The notes: a model not told the origin generated them from the letters alone. 64,000 nucleotides of DNA from Fistularia commersonii (GCA_037954325.1 JBBMNZ010000014.1:13710956-13774955); one strand, 5' to 3'. Counted from the stretch's first letter, positions 48,780 through 61,278 are shown. Program-made: numbers and translations.

Positions 48780-49830
48780 TCATAATCGTAATTGCTTTAT
48801 TCGCCAAGTAATTTTACAACTACAAGGAATTTGTTTAGCCGTGCTCAACAGACATGTAACAGGCAATAAATGAATTAAAAGTGAAATCAGGGTGAGCGTG
48901 GCTGGAAAATGGCAAGTTGTTCAATAGAGGTGTCAGTGGGGCTTTATTGATGAGGCAGCTGCTGATGGGAAGAAACTGATTTTGTGGCAGGTAGTTAAGG
49001 TCCTGATGAATGGCTTCCTCCTGCAATAGGGAAGTGGTTCAAAAAGTCTCTGTCCTGGGTGAGAGTGCTCACCCATGATCTTGCTTGCGTGAATGTGTAG
49101 CTCAGTGTTAGAGCACATGTACATCCCCGGCATCTTCACTGTAAGTAGTTTTGGATAAAATTATCTTCCAAATGACTGTACTCTATTCTATTCCCGTGGA
49201 TCCTGAAAGCATACAAGTCTTGTAGAGAAGGTAGACTGTACTCTATTCTATTCCCGTGGATCCTGAAAGCATACAAGTCTTGTAGAGAAGGTAGACTACA
49301 GCCACTCACCCTCTCTGCAGTGGATGATATACTGCAGTCTACCTTGGTCTCTGGTGGTGGCAGTGGCGTACCAGATGGTGATGGAGGTGTAGAAGTGCAA
49401 CATAATTTTTTTTGGCAGGTTAAACTTTTACTGTCTGGGGAATAACATCCTTTGCTTGTGAGGAAGCAAATGTTCAGCTCTCACTTGAGGTCCTGAAAGA
49501 TGATTGTTCCTAGGAAGTGGCAGGACTCCACAGTGCCAGCTGGGGAGTCGCTCAGGATGATGGGGGAGGATGGGGCTGGGTTCTCTCTAAAGTCCACCAC
49601 CATCTCCAGTCTTCAGAGCATTTAGCTTCAAGTTGTTGTGACTGCCCCAGGTCACTAGATGGTCAATATCCCAACTGCAGGTGGACTCTCACCCACCAGA
49701 GATGAGACCAATGAGGTTGGTATTGTCTGCAAACTTCAGGAGCTTCAGTGCAGAGGGGAAGGAACACAGCCTTGGGGTATCTAGTGCTGATGGGCTTATC
49801 AAAAGGGAAGCCAAATAAAAAGGAAAAAAT
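48780..49830 (-). mobile_element. Rex1-like LINE, 3' half with tail, carrying a 60-bp tandem duplication
   Basis: The - strand reads, 5' to 3': FADNTNLIGLISGG (49689-49740, the reverse-transcriptase F-A-D-D box with the second D replaced by N), more palm and thumb sequence, then LPSLQDLYAF (twice), KIMGEHSHPGQRLFEPLPY and TLTTCHKISFFPSAA (frame 48933-49139), then the tail CAAATTCCTTGTAGTTGTAA, AATAAAG. Order and motifs match the C-terminal half of a Rex1-type polyprotein. The catalytic change (FADD to FADN) and frameshifts show it is dead. Confidence 0.7.
49174..49293. repeat. Exact tandem duplication of a 60-bp unit
   Basis: 49174-49233 and 49234-49293 are identical over all 60 bases, and the match runs 4 bases into a third unit (gact). 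The unit codes, on the - strand, for the LPSLQDLYAF region of the Rex1-like element and keeps its frame. Confidence 0.97.
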
Positions 49831-50224
49831 GATCTGACCTGAATAAGTCTGCTAGATGAATATTCAAAGCCATGTCTGATTTTTTTTTTTTTTTTTTTTG
49901 TTTTGTTTTGTTTTATATTTCTCCTCATTGCATTAGTGTGTGGAGCAAAGAGCCAGAGGAGCCTAAGTACCATTCGGGCAAGTCAGCTCACACCCTGCTG
50001 TCGCTGACCAAAACTCCACTTTTAGTATCACATCCATCACTTTTCTTTTTAAAACCTAGCAATTCCACTGAATATGTCTGAGTGTCGATGAAAACAAACA
50101 AAAAATGCAGCATGCAAGGAGTGGGAAAAGCAAAGTCAGAATTCATGTTGCTTGTTTTCTCTGCTTGAAATTAATGTCAATCATTACACTTTCTATTTTT
50201 ATTTATCATTTTTACATATTTTCA
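49831..50224. other. Spacer with poly-T and (TTTTG)n, no gene
   Basis: A T run of about 19 at 49879-49898 with TTTTG units after it; no recognised element otherwise. Confidence 0.5.
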
Positions 50225-51840
50225 ATCCATCCCATCCCCCCATGTTCTACCGCTTATCCGGGGTCGGGTTGCAGGGGGCAGCTGAGGAAGCAGAGAAGAG
50301 CAGGCTTCCGTCTGTCTGGGGAGGAATTGCCAGGCGTTCCCAGGCTGGCCTACAGACATGGTCCATCAAGTGTGTCCTGGGTCTTGGACATGCCCAGAAC
50401 GTCTCACTAGGGAGTCGTCCAGGAGGCATCCTCACCAGATGCTAGAGTCACCCATCTGACTCCTTTCCATATGGAGGTGCAGCGACTCTACTCTGAGCTC
50501 CTTCCTGATGGCTGAACTCCTAATCTCTAAGGGAGAGCCTGGAGGCCAAACAGAACTCATTTTGGCTGCTTGGATCTGTGACCTTTTTCTTTAGGGCAAG
50601 ATCCACAGCTTGTGACCATTGGTGATAGGAACGCAGGTCGATCAGGAGTTGATCAGCCAGTTGAGAGGTTCACCTTTTAGTACTGCTCCTTCATCAAGAC
50701 AAACCAGTGCAGAGTCCGCATCAATGCCACTGATGCACTGATTCGCCTCTCAATCTCCTAGTCCTTTTCTCCCTTGTGAACAAAACCCTGACATACCTGA
50801 ACTTCTCTACTTGAGGGAGGACTTCTTCCTCAACCTGGAGTGGGCACTCCACCCATTTTCGGCTTAAAACCATGATCATGAGGTGCACATCCCAATCCTG
50901 GTCACTTAACATTTGGCTGCGAACTGCTCCAGCGAAAGCAGGAGATCACAGTATGAAACCAACGGAACAAGAACATCCGCAAAAGCAGAGACCCAACCCT
51001 AAGGTCACTATCATCCCATCAACCCCTCAACACCCTGGCTGCATCTGGAAATTCTATCAATGAAAGTATTGAACCGAATTGGCGGCGAAGGACAGCCCTG
51101 GTGGAGTCCAACCCTCACTGGAAACAAGTCTGACTCACAACTGGCACTATGGACACTTCTCCAGCACCAATCATACAAGGACCGAACAGCCTTCCACAGG
51201 TTTTAGACTTTTCCAGGGAGGCAAAGGAGTGTGATTTTCCTGTAGTTGGCGCACACCATTTGAGCCCTGTTTTTAAGGAGGGGGATCACCACCCCAGTTT
51301 GCCAATCTAGAGGCACTTCCCATGTCTTCCATATGAGGCTGCAGATGTTTATCAGCAAGGACAGCCTCACCCCCAAGGACCTTTTTGAATACCTTGTCAA
51401 CTTCAGCCCAGGAAAAAGGGGAGTCCACTCCATAGTTGCCCAACTCTGCTTCCTCATTGGAAGGTGTGTTGTCGGGATTGAGGAGGCCTTGGAAATACTC
51501 CTTTCACTCATTCACAATTCCTGTGTTAAGGTCAGCAGCTCCCCCCATCCCCACTGTACTCAGTGTTGACATGGCCATGGCCTTACCGAACTCCTTCCAC
51601 GCCTTAGCTTTTGCCTTGGTACCCACCACAGCCGCATGCCACTTGGCCTGACGGTACTTGTCAACCTAGGTGAGCGTTGACTCTCTCTCTCTCTCTTTGT
51701 GACTGCCATTACTACTGACAGCAGTAGCAATAGATCCATCTGCATTTGTGCCCAACCTTTCCAAATCCCAGATGCCACTCTCTTGCTATCAGAGGACTGG
51801 TCAAAACAGAGGGAAATCCAGTTTAAGCTCAGATCCATCC
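50225..51840 (-). mobile_element. Rex3 LINE copy, about 1.6 kb, several internal breaks
   Basis: The - strand reads, 5' to 3': YQGKS-type middle region (51560-51700), then MEDMG region and VPLDWQTGVVIPLLKNR, CANYRKITLLCLPGKV (51203-51300), a gap near 50920-51200 where the catalytic palm is largely missing, then MVLSRKWVECPLQVEEEVLP and QVEKFRYVRVLFT (50721-50880), and finally RMPPGRLPSETFWACPRP, AWERLAIPPQ (50247-50435), ending in CATCC-type tail sequence. WQTGVVI is the motif used for the classical Rex3 primer. All in antisense, with frameshifts and stops. Confidence 0.78.
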
Positions 51841-54800
51841 AAGGTTCCTGCCTGGTAAATGTTGGATTATGGTTAATAAATTTATAGCATGTGGTCTAGA
51901 CCTTCTCTACATGTAAAATATCACGAGACAACTCAGGTGTAAATTTACACTGTAAAAATAATGTTTGACTCAACTGGACTTTGCTCAACTTCAATTATGG
52001 ACTGAATTTGCATGTTGGGCCACTATGATGTTATTCTAATTTTTGAAACTGTTTTGCTTTTGAAATAATATTTTCATGGCATTTCCCAAAGTTTCAGATG
52101 ATTAAATCAAAAACAGTCATTTTGATTTGTCGAACCATGAAAAGGACCGGGTTTTACAAAAGATCTCTAACTGGTTGAGCCAGTTAGAGAACTTTGTCCC
52201 CAATTGTAATGTTTTCATCCATTCAGTTGGGTTGAGCACCTGTAAATCTCCACCTATCTTTCCCCTGTCCATCGCAACTCAATATAAAGTTTAAGAAAAT
52301 GCAATAGGAAGGGAAAATGTGTTAATTCGTTCAATCTAAATGTTATGGGGGCAGATCTGTCAAGATGCACTTTTGCATTTTTTTCAGGTTAGTGACGGAT
52401 TGTGCAACAGAAGTTGACTACCAAGACGACACTGTTATAAGATGAAAGCTCCTGTTGTAAGACGATTAACCAGGATTGAGAGTTGGTTTAAACGAGCGTG
52501 TAAATATCTAGCCTGACTTTAGAACCTCGAGGCCCTAGAGTCTAGATGGCTCCAAAAACCCCATGCTGCTTCCAGTACAGCAGTACTGCCTGCAGCCCCA
52601 AACAGTAAGTTTTAGAGCAAGTGAGCAGGAGCATGGGGAAGAGGAAGACTGCACCGGAGGATGGGAGTTGATGAGAGGTCAAAAGAGATGAAAGGGGAAG
52701 AGGAAGAGTGACGGAAGGAAATGTAGAAGTAAATATGCCTGTGGGGGAAGGGAGCTGAGGGGTCTGTGATGACTAGTGTGTCTGGTGAGGTTTGTTCTCC
52801 TCTGTCAGTTCTCGCGAGCATCCATCCATCCTGCTGCGCCACAAAGAAAGATGAAAGTGTGAGGATCGCTCACTGGCTACTGAGGAAAGGTGAAGTGAGC
52901 TCCTGCAGGCATGGTGAGGAGTACAGCAAGCAGGGGGTAATAGTTGGTGAAAATAGCCTGAACTGCACTACAAGCTGAATATCTAGTGCCACATTTGTTT
53001 TCCACTGGCTCTGGTGGTTTGTTATTTGCTGTTTGCCATAGCAGCACTTACAATAAGACTGAGTATTATAAGAACTTCCACATGGGTGCTAGTTCAGAAA
53101 CCATTGATCTTGGTGGCTGCAATTAAAATCATTTCAGCTATGTATTTCAGAACAACATTTTCTAATATTTTTTTCATCAAGAGTTAGCAGTGAAAAGTAT
53201 AGGCCCTCAGTAAACTACATCCATGTGCACAATGTAAGGAACAAACAAAGCCGATACTTGAAAGATGTTAACAAAAACAAACTCTAAATTATTTGATAAG
53301 CTCAATTGAATAGACAAAAAAAGGAAATATTGTTGTATCAGTGACTTTCAGCAAAATTACTGATTATACTGTGCTGTGAGTTTGATATATAATAAATGAA
53401 ATGCATTGATTCTGTATTTTAATACACTGCAGGCTCTTGTTCATATTTATCTGTAACTACCTGGAAGATGTGTGTGGAAAAACATCTATGCATACCAGTC
53501 AGAGCCAGTTTTTCTATGTAATCTTCAAACAATTAGCCTCCAAGTGCAAAGTACAGAGCAAATTTGGTATTTTGATGTATAGCATTTTTCACATGACTGA
53601 AATGAAGAGGTGCCATTTGTCCAAGGGACTCACAAGTAAACAAATACGTTAGTCTCTGGATACTTTGATTAGCCAAAGCACATACACAAATCAACTCTGC
53701 ATAGTAGAACCAAGACATTGCTGAAATGGTGTGTTCATAAACGTTGATAAAGACTCATTAAAATGTGTTCAAGTTGTACAAGATAAACTTTTGAATGACT
53801 CAATTAGCTTCAAATAGTTTTCCATTTTGCTACTTTTAGTCACTTGAGTGAAGAAAATACGTAGATCATCGTTTCAGATTTGGTGGAAATTTAGAGGCTT
53901 GTTTACATTTCCCCTTTTGCCACTTTTGAGCACCTTAGACAAACTCTGTATGGAAAATAATATTTATTGTCCTTTTCGAACCACACCCACATACTAGACT
54001 GAGATTATACCCAATGTCACATGAAAACTGTGTCCAGACATTGTGACCTGGTCAAATGATCCCCACCGCTGTGCTGTAAACCAGTACTCGACTGTGGACC
54101 ATTTGGTACCAGTACCAAAGAAGGACTAGAGTTGTTTGAAACTAAATGTGTTTTTCTTTGTAGGGGTATGTCATTTTAAAAAGTCAAACCAACCCTCATT
54201 AAAATGGCCAGCTAACAAATGCCTCTTGAGAGCTTTTTTTTTAAATGGAAGAAGGAGCCAAAAGAAAGAGTGCTGGCTAAAATAACTGCATTTAAAAGAC
54301 ACACAAACAACCCGCCCCCGAGTAGGTGAAAAAGTGGTCCGTGATGAAAGTGGTCCATGGCACTAAAAAGGTTGGACTTATCAGTGATATATAATAGGTA
54401 AGTTGATTTATCAGTGTATCTTTTATTGTGCATGGCAGTCTTTGCGTAAAAGCAGACAGAAGAGCCATTGCAAGGTAAAATGAAGGATTTATGGGGGGAT
54501 TAAAAGGTATTATTTTTGGAGAGATAATAGCTGCTGCTGGCCTGAGAGTTGGCTCATGAAGGAAGTGGATTTCTTTGAACTAGATGAGCTGACAGGAAGG
54601 TAGGTAAGCAGGAAAGCAGACTGATGGAGACTAGCAGTGTAGGCTGAAATGTCAACATTGGAGACAGCAATGGCAGGATCTTCTGGACATCGAGAGCCTT
54701 AGATAAAATTTGAACAGCTCATGGAACAATATAACCAAGTGTATACCTTTCTTAGTAGCTAAGATCAATAGCACACAGGTAGGCTGAGAATGTGTTCTTA

Positions 54801-57270
54801 AATAAAAGACAAGCAGCAGAATTCCAAAGAAGCCAAAGAAAAGCTGTTTTTCAAAAAATTATCTGCACTTCAAAGGAAGTACAATCATACTTTTAGCTTC
54901 TACATTTGATAGACAAGTGGAAAAAAAAGGCTGCTTCTTAAGGACGAACCTATTTTAATTTTCCTATTTTAAGTGGCACAATAGATAATTCCTAAAGGAA
55001 TTCTCCAGGGTTCAAGTACATGGCTGTCAAAGCGAAATGATTCTATGAATAACATAGATTGGTCAATATCTTGTTAATAACATACAAAGGATTGATTCAG
55101 AGAATAATTATCTACTCATCTCAGTGCAGTTATTCACTTGTGACCCTGACAGGTCATATATTAACCAGTTCTGTTCATTGTCTGTTCTTCATTATTTAAG
55201 ATTCAAGTAAATCGCACACACACGTTTAACTACAGCATACCCAAAACGATGCTGAGATTCCTCACTATATATATTTATTTATTGTTGAATTAGGATGTGT
55301 AAGTGGGGTAAGTCTGCACATGGTCTTCTCATTTCCCTTACTAATTCATGAGACTGCTTTAGATAGTTTTCTTTAATGGCTTTACATTTCTTTTTATGAT
55401 TTTTAATTAACTGACAACATATGACGTTTTGTTTTGAGTGATTGTAGAAACAACATTGCAGTTGAACTGTGAACTGAGTGTCTGACCGTCACCAAATTAG
55501 ATCTGTGCACTCTAGGTTTCCTGAGAGCCAAGTGGCAGCATCCTTTTTAGTATCTTATAAATCTGTGCTGAAAGCAAGGGTGATGAAGCTGTGTTGGGGC
55601 ATCAGCGCAGTAGAAAATATTTGCTGATGAGTGGCACGCTAGCTTCTGCAGCACTCTCTAGCTTCAAACTAGCAGAGCAGAAATGACTTGTGGTTTTCCA
55701 GAAACATTCCCCTGGGCCATCAAAATTTCTGACATTTGAAAAGATAAGAGTGGAACTTGTATGGAAGCTGATTTATTCTCTTTCCCTCTCAAAATTGAGG
55801 TACTAAAATTAGTTTTGTTTATGACAAATACAAAGTAAATTTTAATGATTGGATTGCAAAAAAAAGTGCAAAGGTCTGGGCATCTAAACAATTTGACCAT
55901 ATAACCCTGTCGAGGAAAAGCTCCTCTTCTAGCCAAAAAAATGTTCAAATTACAATTTTCATTCTGAAGAAAAAAACAAGTCTACACAGTAAACTGCCAT
56001 GAATAATTTGCTCCCCTCCTGGCATGAATATACATTTAGAAAGATGACTTTTACATTTTGCTTATTAAACTTGCTATTGCCTTGAGATAACCAATAAAAT
56101 GCATTTGGTGAATCATTGTGGAGACTTGGAGGAAAGTACCAGAAACAGGAACTATTGAATTCCATTTATTTGTTATAATGGAAGTGTTTTGTTTTCTTTT
56201 ATTTAGTCACTCAGCAGCAATTCAAGTTTGTTTTTTTCCCCCTTAATAGTGAGAGTTCACCGTACAAATATTTTACTACTCTTTCACAGAAACTAATATA
56301 AACAGCTACAATGAACAGAAAGAGGACTCAAGTAAAATTTTATTGCTGAAGAAAATCAATCATGAATCGCAGGATATTCGGGATACACTCTGTTTACCTT
56401 CCAGATTGAGATTATTCACCCTACTGAGAAACACACTAAAAATGTGAAACAAACAAAACATAGGATTATATTTTACAGCTATATAGTGTTAAACATCAGG
56501 TGAGAACATCTTCCTCCAGGCAGGTGCTTGCCATTAAATAGTTCATTAAGTATATCATCAAAATCCCAAATTTTCAAAGTACTAAACTGCTGTTATAATG
56601 CTGGGCTTTTTTATTCTTCTTGTTTCTTTTTCTAACATTAAAACATTTTAAATCATCATTCCATCCATCATTCCAATCAAACATCTTCTCAATTTGACAG
56701 ATTGTGACATCTGAGACTATTCTTGATGGTCTAAAAATACCTCGTCTTTTTTTTTTTTTCTCTTTCCTTTCAGAAATAGAGTTACCGTTTTAAGAACCCT
56801 TGTCACTGTATCTGCCAAGGGGTGCAAGAGGCGTTTTCATTCACAATCATTGCAGAGTAATTCACACCAAAGTAGGGCAGCCAGAGGAGCATGTTGCTTG
56901 AGATGAATTCACTGCATCAGACAAGGTCAAGGCACCAAGGGTCTGCATGTGTCGCATTGATTATCAGGCAGCCGGCACTGCGGCACAACCATCCGGCATA
57001 ACAGACTCTTGGACTGCAAACTACACAAATAGAGACAGATAGGAGAAGCACTGTGTGGTACTTAGCAGATAGGTGTGGCTGTCAAATACTGTGGGTAAAA
57101 CTCCCAGGTCTGACAGACAAAAGCAAACTAAACATTAGGAGAGTAGACAGCTCGTCTTTGCGCTAAAGAGATTGCGGGCATAGAGGTTGAGGCATGCAGA
57201 CAGGTAGAGAGGAGGAAGGGGATACTGATAGTAAGACTGGTAATTGGTAGATTCTGATTACAAATTCATG
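51841..57270. other. Intergenic region of 5.4 kb, no gene or element recognised
   Basis: AT-rich with scattered short frames (53437-53652, 54212-54433, 55664-55948, 55959-56165), none with known domains. Composition is even and there is no dense repeat. It could hold regulatory sequence of the plexin or of a gene outside the window, which cannot be judged here. Confidence 0.5.
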
Positions 57271-57272
57271 TA

Positions 57273-58171
57273 CTGTATTTTCCGCACAATGAGGTGCATC
57301 GGATTATATGGCGCACCTTCAATGAATGGCCTATTTTAAAATTGTTTTCATATATAAAGCGCACCGCATTATAAGGCGCATTGAATAGAAACTACTGTAG
57401 TGGCTGGGGTTGTATTATGTATCCACTTAATGAAGCTGCACTAAAGGGAATGTCAACAAAACAGTCAGATAAGTCAGTCAGACAAACTTCATTAATAGAA
57501 TACAAACCCACATTCTGACAACTCCGTTCACTCCCAAAACAAGTTAGTGCAATCACAATACGGTACCGTACATACTGGTAGGTCTTACCAGTATTTGCGC
57601 CGCCTTTGTTGAAAACAATGTTTTTCCTAAACCATTTGCGAAAGTTCAAAGCTTTTCATAAAACGAAAGCACCAAGAGGGATCGTCTCTAAATTCATTGA
57701 CGTTCATGTCGCTTGCTAGTGCTGTTGCCTTCATCCAAATAGTGACTGTAGAGACGCTTCTACTTGCTGCTCTCTGTTCAACAACCCACTGTTCGAGTTT
57801 GTCCTCCAACTGTGACCATCTGGCTTTGTTTCCTCGGAAACTCTGTTTAGTCTTCTTTACTTGGCGCAGGTCATCTTGTTGCTTCCTCCACTCCCGTACC
57901 ACTGATTCATCAATGTTGAATTCTCTTCGGTGCTGCTCTATTCCTGTGTTCTACTGCGTGACTGATCGCCTTGAGTTTGAACTCTGTGTTGTAAGTGTGT
58001 CTCTTGAAAGGTGCCATTTTGTGGTCTTTATACACACACACTAGTGATGTGGGACTGGAATTCCCTTTGCCGTTTTTACCGCTGCTACTTCGGCAACGCC
58101 CTTGACTACGGTAGCCATAATTAACCAATATTGATCCATATATAAGGCGCATTGGATTATAAGGCGCACTG
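57273..58171 (-). mobile_element. pogo/Tigger-like DNA transposon, internally deleted
   Basis: The left end CTGTATTTTCCGCACAATGA, after TA, passes to GGCGCAC-containing subterminal repeats (57300-57385). The right side shows ATATAAGGCGCATTGGATTA then TAAGGCGCACTG in inverse arrangement, but lacks the outermost bases. The - strand carries MAPFKRHTYNTEFKLKAISH (58016 down) and, in a second frame, VREWRKQQDDLRQVKKTKQS, FRGNKARWSQLEDKLEQWVV: the two N-terminal DNA-binding helix-turn-helix domains (pogo HTH and CENP-B type) of a Tigger transposase. The DDE catalytic half is absent. Confidence 0.75.
57627..58016 (-). pseudogene. Tigger/pogo transposase N-terminal remnant
   Basis: Two frames separated by a shift near 57905. 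The first (from 58016) has the pogo-type helix-turn-helix around EFKLKAISHAVEHRNRAA; the second (57627-57902) has the CENP-B-like domain around LEDKLEQWVVEQRAASRSVS and ends soon after FRDDPSWCFRFMK. The rest of the enzyme, including the acidic catalytic triad, is deleted, so only a DNA-binding stub could ever have been made. Confidence 0.75.
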
Positions 58172-59940
58172 TTGGTCCAGACACCCGAGCCACCTCATCT
58201 CAGCAATTCTACTCTGAGCCCCTCCCGGATTGGGAAGGGAGAGTCTGGCCAGCCTGCAGCGAGACCAATCTCCCACTCCATCCTTCCCTCACTGAATGAG
58301 ACTCCAAGATATTTGAACTCCTCCACTTGCGGTGGGACCTCTTTCCCCTTTTCAAAAATTAGGAAAACCATCCTGGTCTGCCAGTCCAGCGGCACTGTCC
58401 CTGACGTTCATGCAATATTGCAAAGCCATGTCAGCCAGGACAGCCCAACAACATCCAGAGCCTTGAGGAACCCAGCACGGACCTCATCCACCCCTGGGGC
58501 CCACCCCACCCCTTTTTGACCGCTTCCGCATCTTCAGCCCTGGAACTAGGTCTGACCATGCCAGAGTTCTCCGCCTACTGCTTCCCCCTCCTGAGCTGCA
58601 AGATGTTTGACCAGAATCTCCTCAAAACCCATGAGAAGTTGCTCTCCATGATCTCTCTGAACTCATTCCATGCTCGAGACCACCGAAGCTGAATGCCGCT
58701 TGGCATGCCAGTACCTGTCAGCTGCCGCAGTGCCCCACATACCAGAAAGGCACGATAGGACTCCTTCATTTTGACAGCATCCCTCACTGCTGGAGTCCAC
58801 ATGCAGGTTTGAGGGTTGCCGTCTGCCTTATGGCTGTGGTGCCAATCTACCACTTCAAAAATGGAAGCGTAGAACATGGCCTATTCAGACCCAATGTCCC
58901 CCTCCTCTGTCTGTAGTTCTGCCACCAGTGAGAGTTGAAACTCCTAATAGGAAAGAGTCCCCTATCACCCCTAACATGTGGGTCTGCCAGGTCTAACCTG
59001 CATCCTCCCCGGCTATTGGAGCCAGCTCAGCACCAGTTGGTGGTCAGTTGACAGCTCCAACCCTCTCTTCACTTGAGTGTCCAGGACAAGCAGCTGCAAG
59101 TCCGATGACACGACCACAAGATTGATCAAAGAACTGTGGCCGAAGGTGTGTTGGTGCCAAGTGCACATACGGACACCTTTGTGCTCCAGAGTAAAACTAT
59201 GTATGCTGTGCTTGAAGATGAGTCCGACTATATTTAGTGGGAATTTCTCACCCTCTTGCAGCAGCTTGGGCTCCTTTCCCACCAGATAGGTAACGATATT
59301 CCATGTTCCAAAAGCCACCTTCTGGAGCTGAGGGTTGGACCGCCAAAATCCCCCTGCTCTGGCCACCGGTAGGCTCGCACTGCACCCGACCCCCTTGTCA
59401 TTTCCTATGGGTGGTGAACCCAGGGGAAGAGGGACCCATGTTGTTCTTTGGGCTGTTCCCAGCTGAGCCTCATGGGTGCAGGCATGAAGGGAAAACATGG
59501 GTCCCTCTTCCTCTAGGCCCTGAGTCCCCTAACAGAAGGATTATCAAACCCCCCCCTCGGCCCACATACATTTTTTTTGCTATTGTCACTCTATTTATAT
59601 TGTCGTTAAGTTCTGGTTGTGTATTTTTCATCCTAACTGTTCCTTGATGTTGTCCATTGTTATCCCTGTTGTTGTTTTCTGCTGCCTATTTATCTGCTCT
59701 CTACTTATTCCTGGATGTTTTGTTTTCTTCTGTCTTCTGTCTTTCTATTTATATTTATATATATATTTTTCATATTTATCCTTTTTTTGACTTTATTGCT
59801 GTTACGCTGCTGTGACAAAGGAATTTCCCCTATGGGGATCAATAAAGTTTATCTTATCTTAACAACATAGCTCCTAGGATCACTGGGACATGCAAAGCCC
59901 TCCACCATGATAAGGTGTCAGCTGAAGGTATGCCTTTTCA
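58172..59940 (-). mobile_element. Rex3 LINE copy with two internal deletions and a nested insertion
   Basis: The - strand reads, 5' to 3': the 5' piece at 59871-59940 (matching 136-200), an inserted block (59567-59870, listed separately), GTWNIVTYLVGKEPKLLQEG (endonuclease start, 59270-59330), a jump to LEHKGVRMCTWHQHTFGHSS, STDHQLVLSWL (59015-59200), MFYASIFEVV, RDAVKMKESYRAF and RRFWSNILQLRRGKQ (58575-58877), then PLDWQTRMVFLIFEKG joined directly to EVPPQVEEFKYLGVSFSEGR (58250-58395). The whole reverse-transcriptase palm and part of the endonuclease are therefore deleted. It abuts the Tigger element at 58171/58172. Confidence 0.78.
59567..59870 (+). mobile_element. Retroposon 3' fragment with (CTTAT)n tail inserted in the Rex3 copy
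   Basis: The block ends with GCTGCTGTGACAAAGGAATT, TCCCCTATGGGGATCAATAA, AGTTTATCTTATCTTA, the same tail as 27890-28011 but on the + strand. It separates the 5' Rex3 piece at 59871 from the rest of that Rex3 copy, so it landed after the Rex3 copy. Its upstream part is T-rich and non-coding, as in a LINE 3'UTR. Family not assigned. Confidence 0.55.
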
Positions 59941-60540
59941 GAAGATAAGACAGGGTTTCCTGGATGTTGTAAGCTTTGATAAGCAAGCATTGATAGCTAT
60001 TTTTCAAATAAAATTGTGTTACTCCCTTGAAGGAATCACTCAGTCACTTGGTTGTGTACAGTAACTTTATTGCTATAAATACTCATAGCATTTACTGAAA
60101 TGTGTCATTTGTTACATTAGAAGTGACTTGACACCCATAGTCCTGACTGTAGGTCATTGCATAGCCCTACCCATTGGCCTCAAGTACAAAAGTACCACTG
60201 TCTTACAAATCATAGGTACAGTAGCAAGCTACTGATATTTGGTGCGTGTCTGATGGACCAGAACTGGACCATCACTGTTCCATTTGTGGACTGAATCTTT
60301 TTTGGTTCATCTTCATTTCACTAAACATTTGCTGTGCATATCCTCTCGAATCATTATCCAGGCTGTGGTTGAATATGCTTTCCAAGAAACGTATATACTG
60401 TAAATGATACAGGCTAAAACACAGTTAAGTTATCCCCTTCATATTTAATGCTTGGTTACTGCTGTATCAGATGAAACCAGTAAAACTTTTAACAGAATTT
60501 AAATAATGGCAAGCACAGACATTAAACTAAAGTGGGATAA

Positions 60541-60559
60541 CCCCCCCCCCCCCCCCCCC
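60541..60559. repeat. Poly-C run (C19)
   Basis: Nineteen C on the + strand; nineteen G on the other, able to form a G-quadruplex in vitro. Confidence 0.95.
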
Positions 60560-60735
60560 TACTTGAGATTGCTAATAGATTTTTCAAAATCAACAGTGCA
60601 AAATCCATATACTTATTCTGTAGCAGTGCTTTAACTCTGAGGTCATAATTTTTTCATTGTCTTAACATGATAATTTATAAATTCTTCAATGCCTGAGGAG
60701 ACTTTGAAGGAGACTGGCTAAGAAGAGTTCGGGGA

Positions 60736-60759
60736 AAAAAAAAAAAAAAAAAAAAAAAC
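60736..60759. repeat. Poly-A run (A24)
   Basis: Twenty-four A after GTTCGGGG; no recognisable retroposon body precedes it. Confidence 0.95.
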
Positions 60760-61278
60760 AAGATCCAATTGCACTTGTGATGGCAAAAGTGGCTTTTCAA
60801 ATTAATGGTTTGGAAGTGGCAAAGTATATTTAAAGTAATTTTCAGTCACTGCATTAAGTGATTTCAGCTCTGGTTTATTGTATGTGAAAATTGTTGAATA
60901 AATAAACACACTGCACATTCAAAAACAATGTGCTTAATTATTCATAGTGTAGCACCATTAATTGATGATGTTGAACACACAAAGTCCATTAAGCTACACT
61001 GTCTCAACAAGCGGGTAAATGCCATCTTAATACTTACTGAATATTGAGGTGTGGAAAAAGCAACTTGTTTTTCCTTTTCTCTTCTCTCTCCTAAGCCTGT
61101 GTTAAAGTAACCTTGAATCACCCTCAATCATCACACAATAGAATTTGAAAAATAAATTGTGGTGGTAACAAAATGTTTTGAAATGTTACGGCAGCAGAAA
61201 AAAGTTAAAGTGAAAATATATCCAAAAACATACCTCATTTGTAAATGAAAGTCTCAGGACATGTATTCAACATTTAAA

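Larger units (their letters stand above)
59941..61278. other. Intergenic sequence with C19 and A24 runs, no gene
   Basis: AT-rich unique-looking sequence. Notable are C19 at 60541-60559 and A24 at 60736-60759. A - strand AATAAAG near 60068-60074 could be a polyadenylation signal of an antisense transcript but nothing coding supports it. Confidence 0.5.

Noticed and set aside
60060..60080. 3' end of a convergent neighbour gene on the - strand
   Set aside because: Only an AATAAA hexamer supports it; no exon of any known gene was seen to the right.
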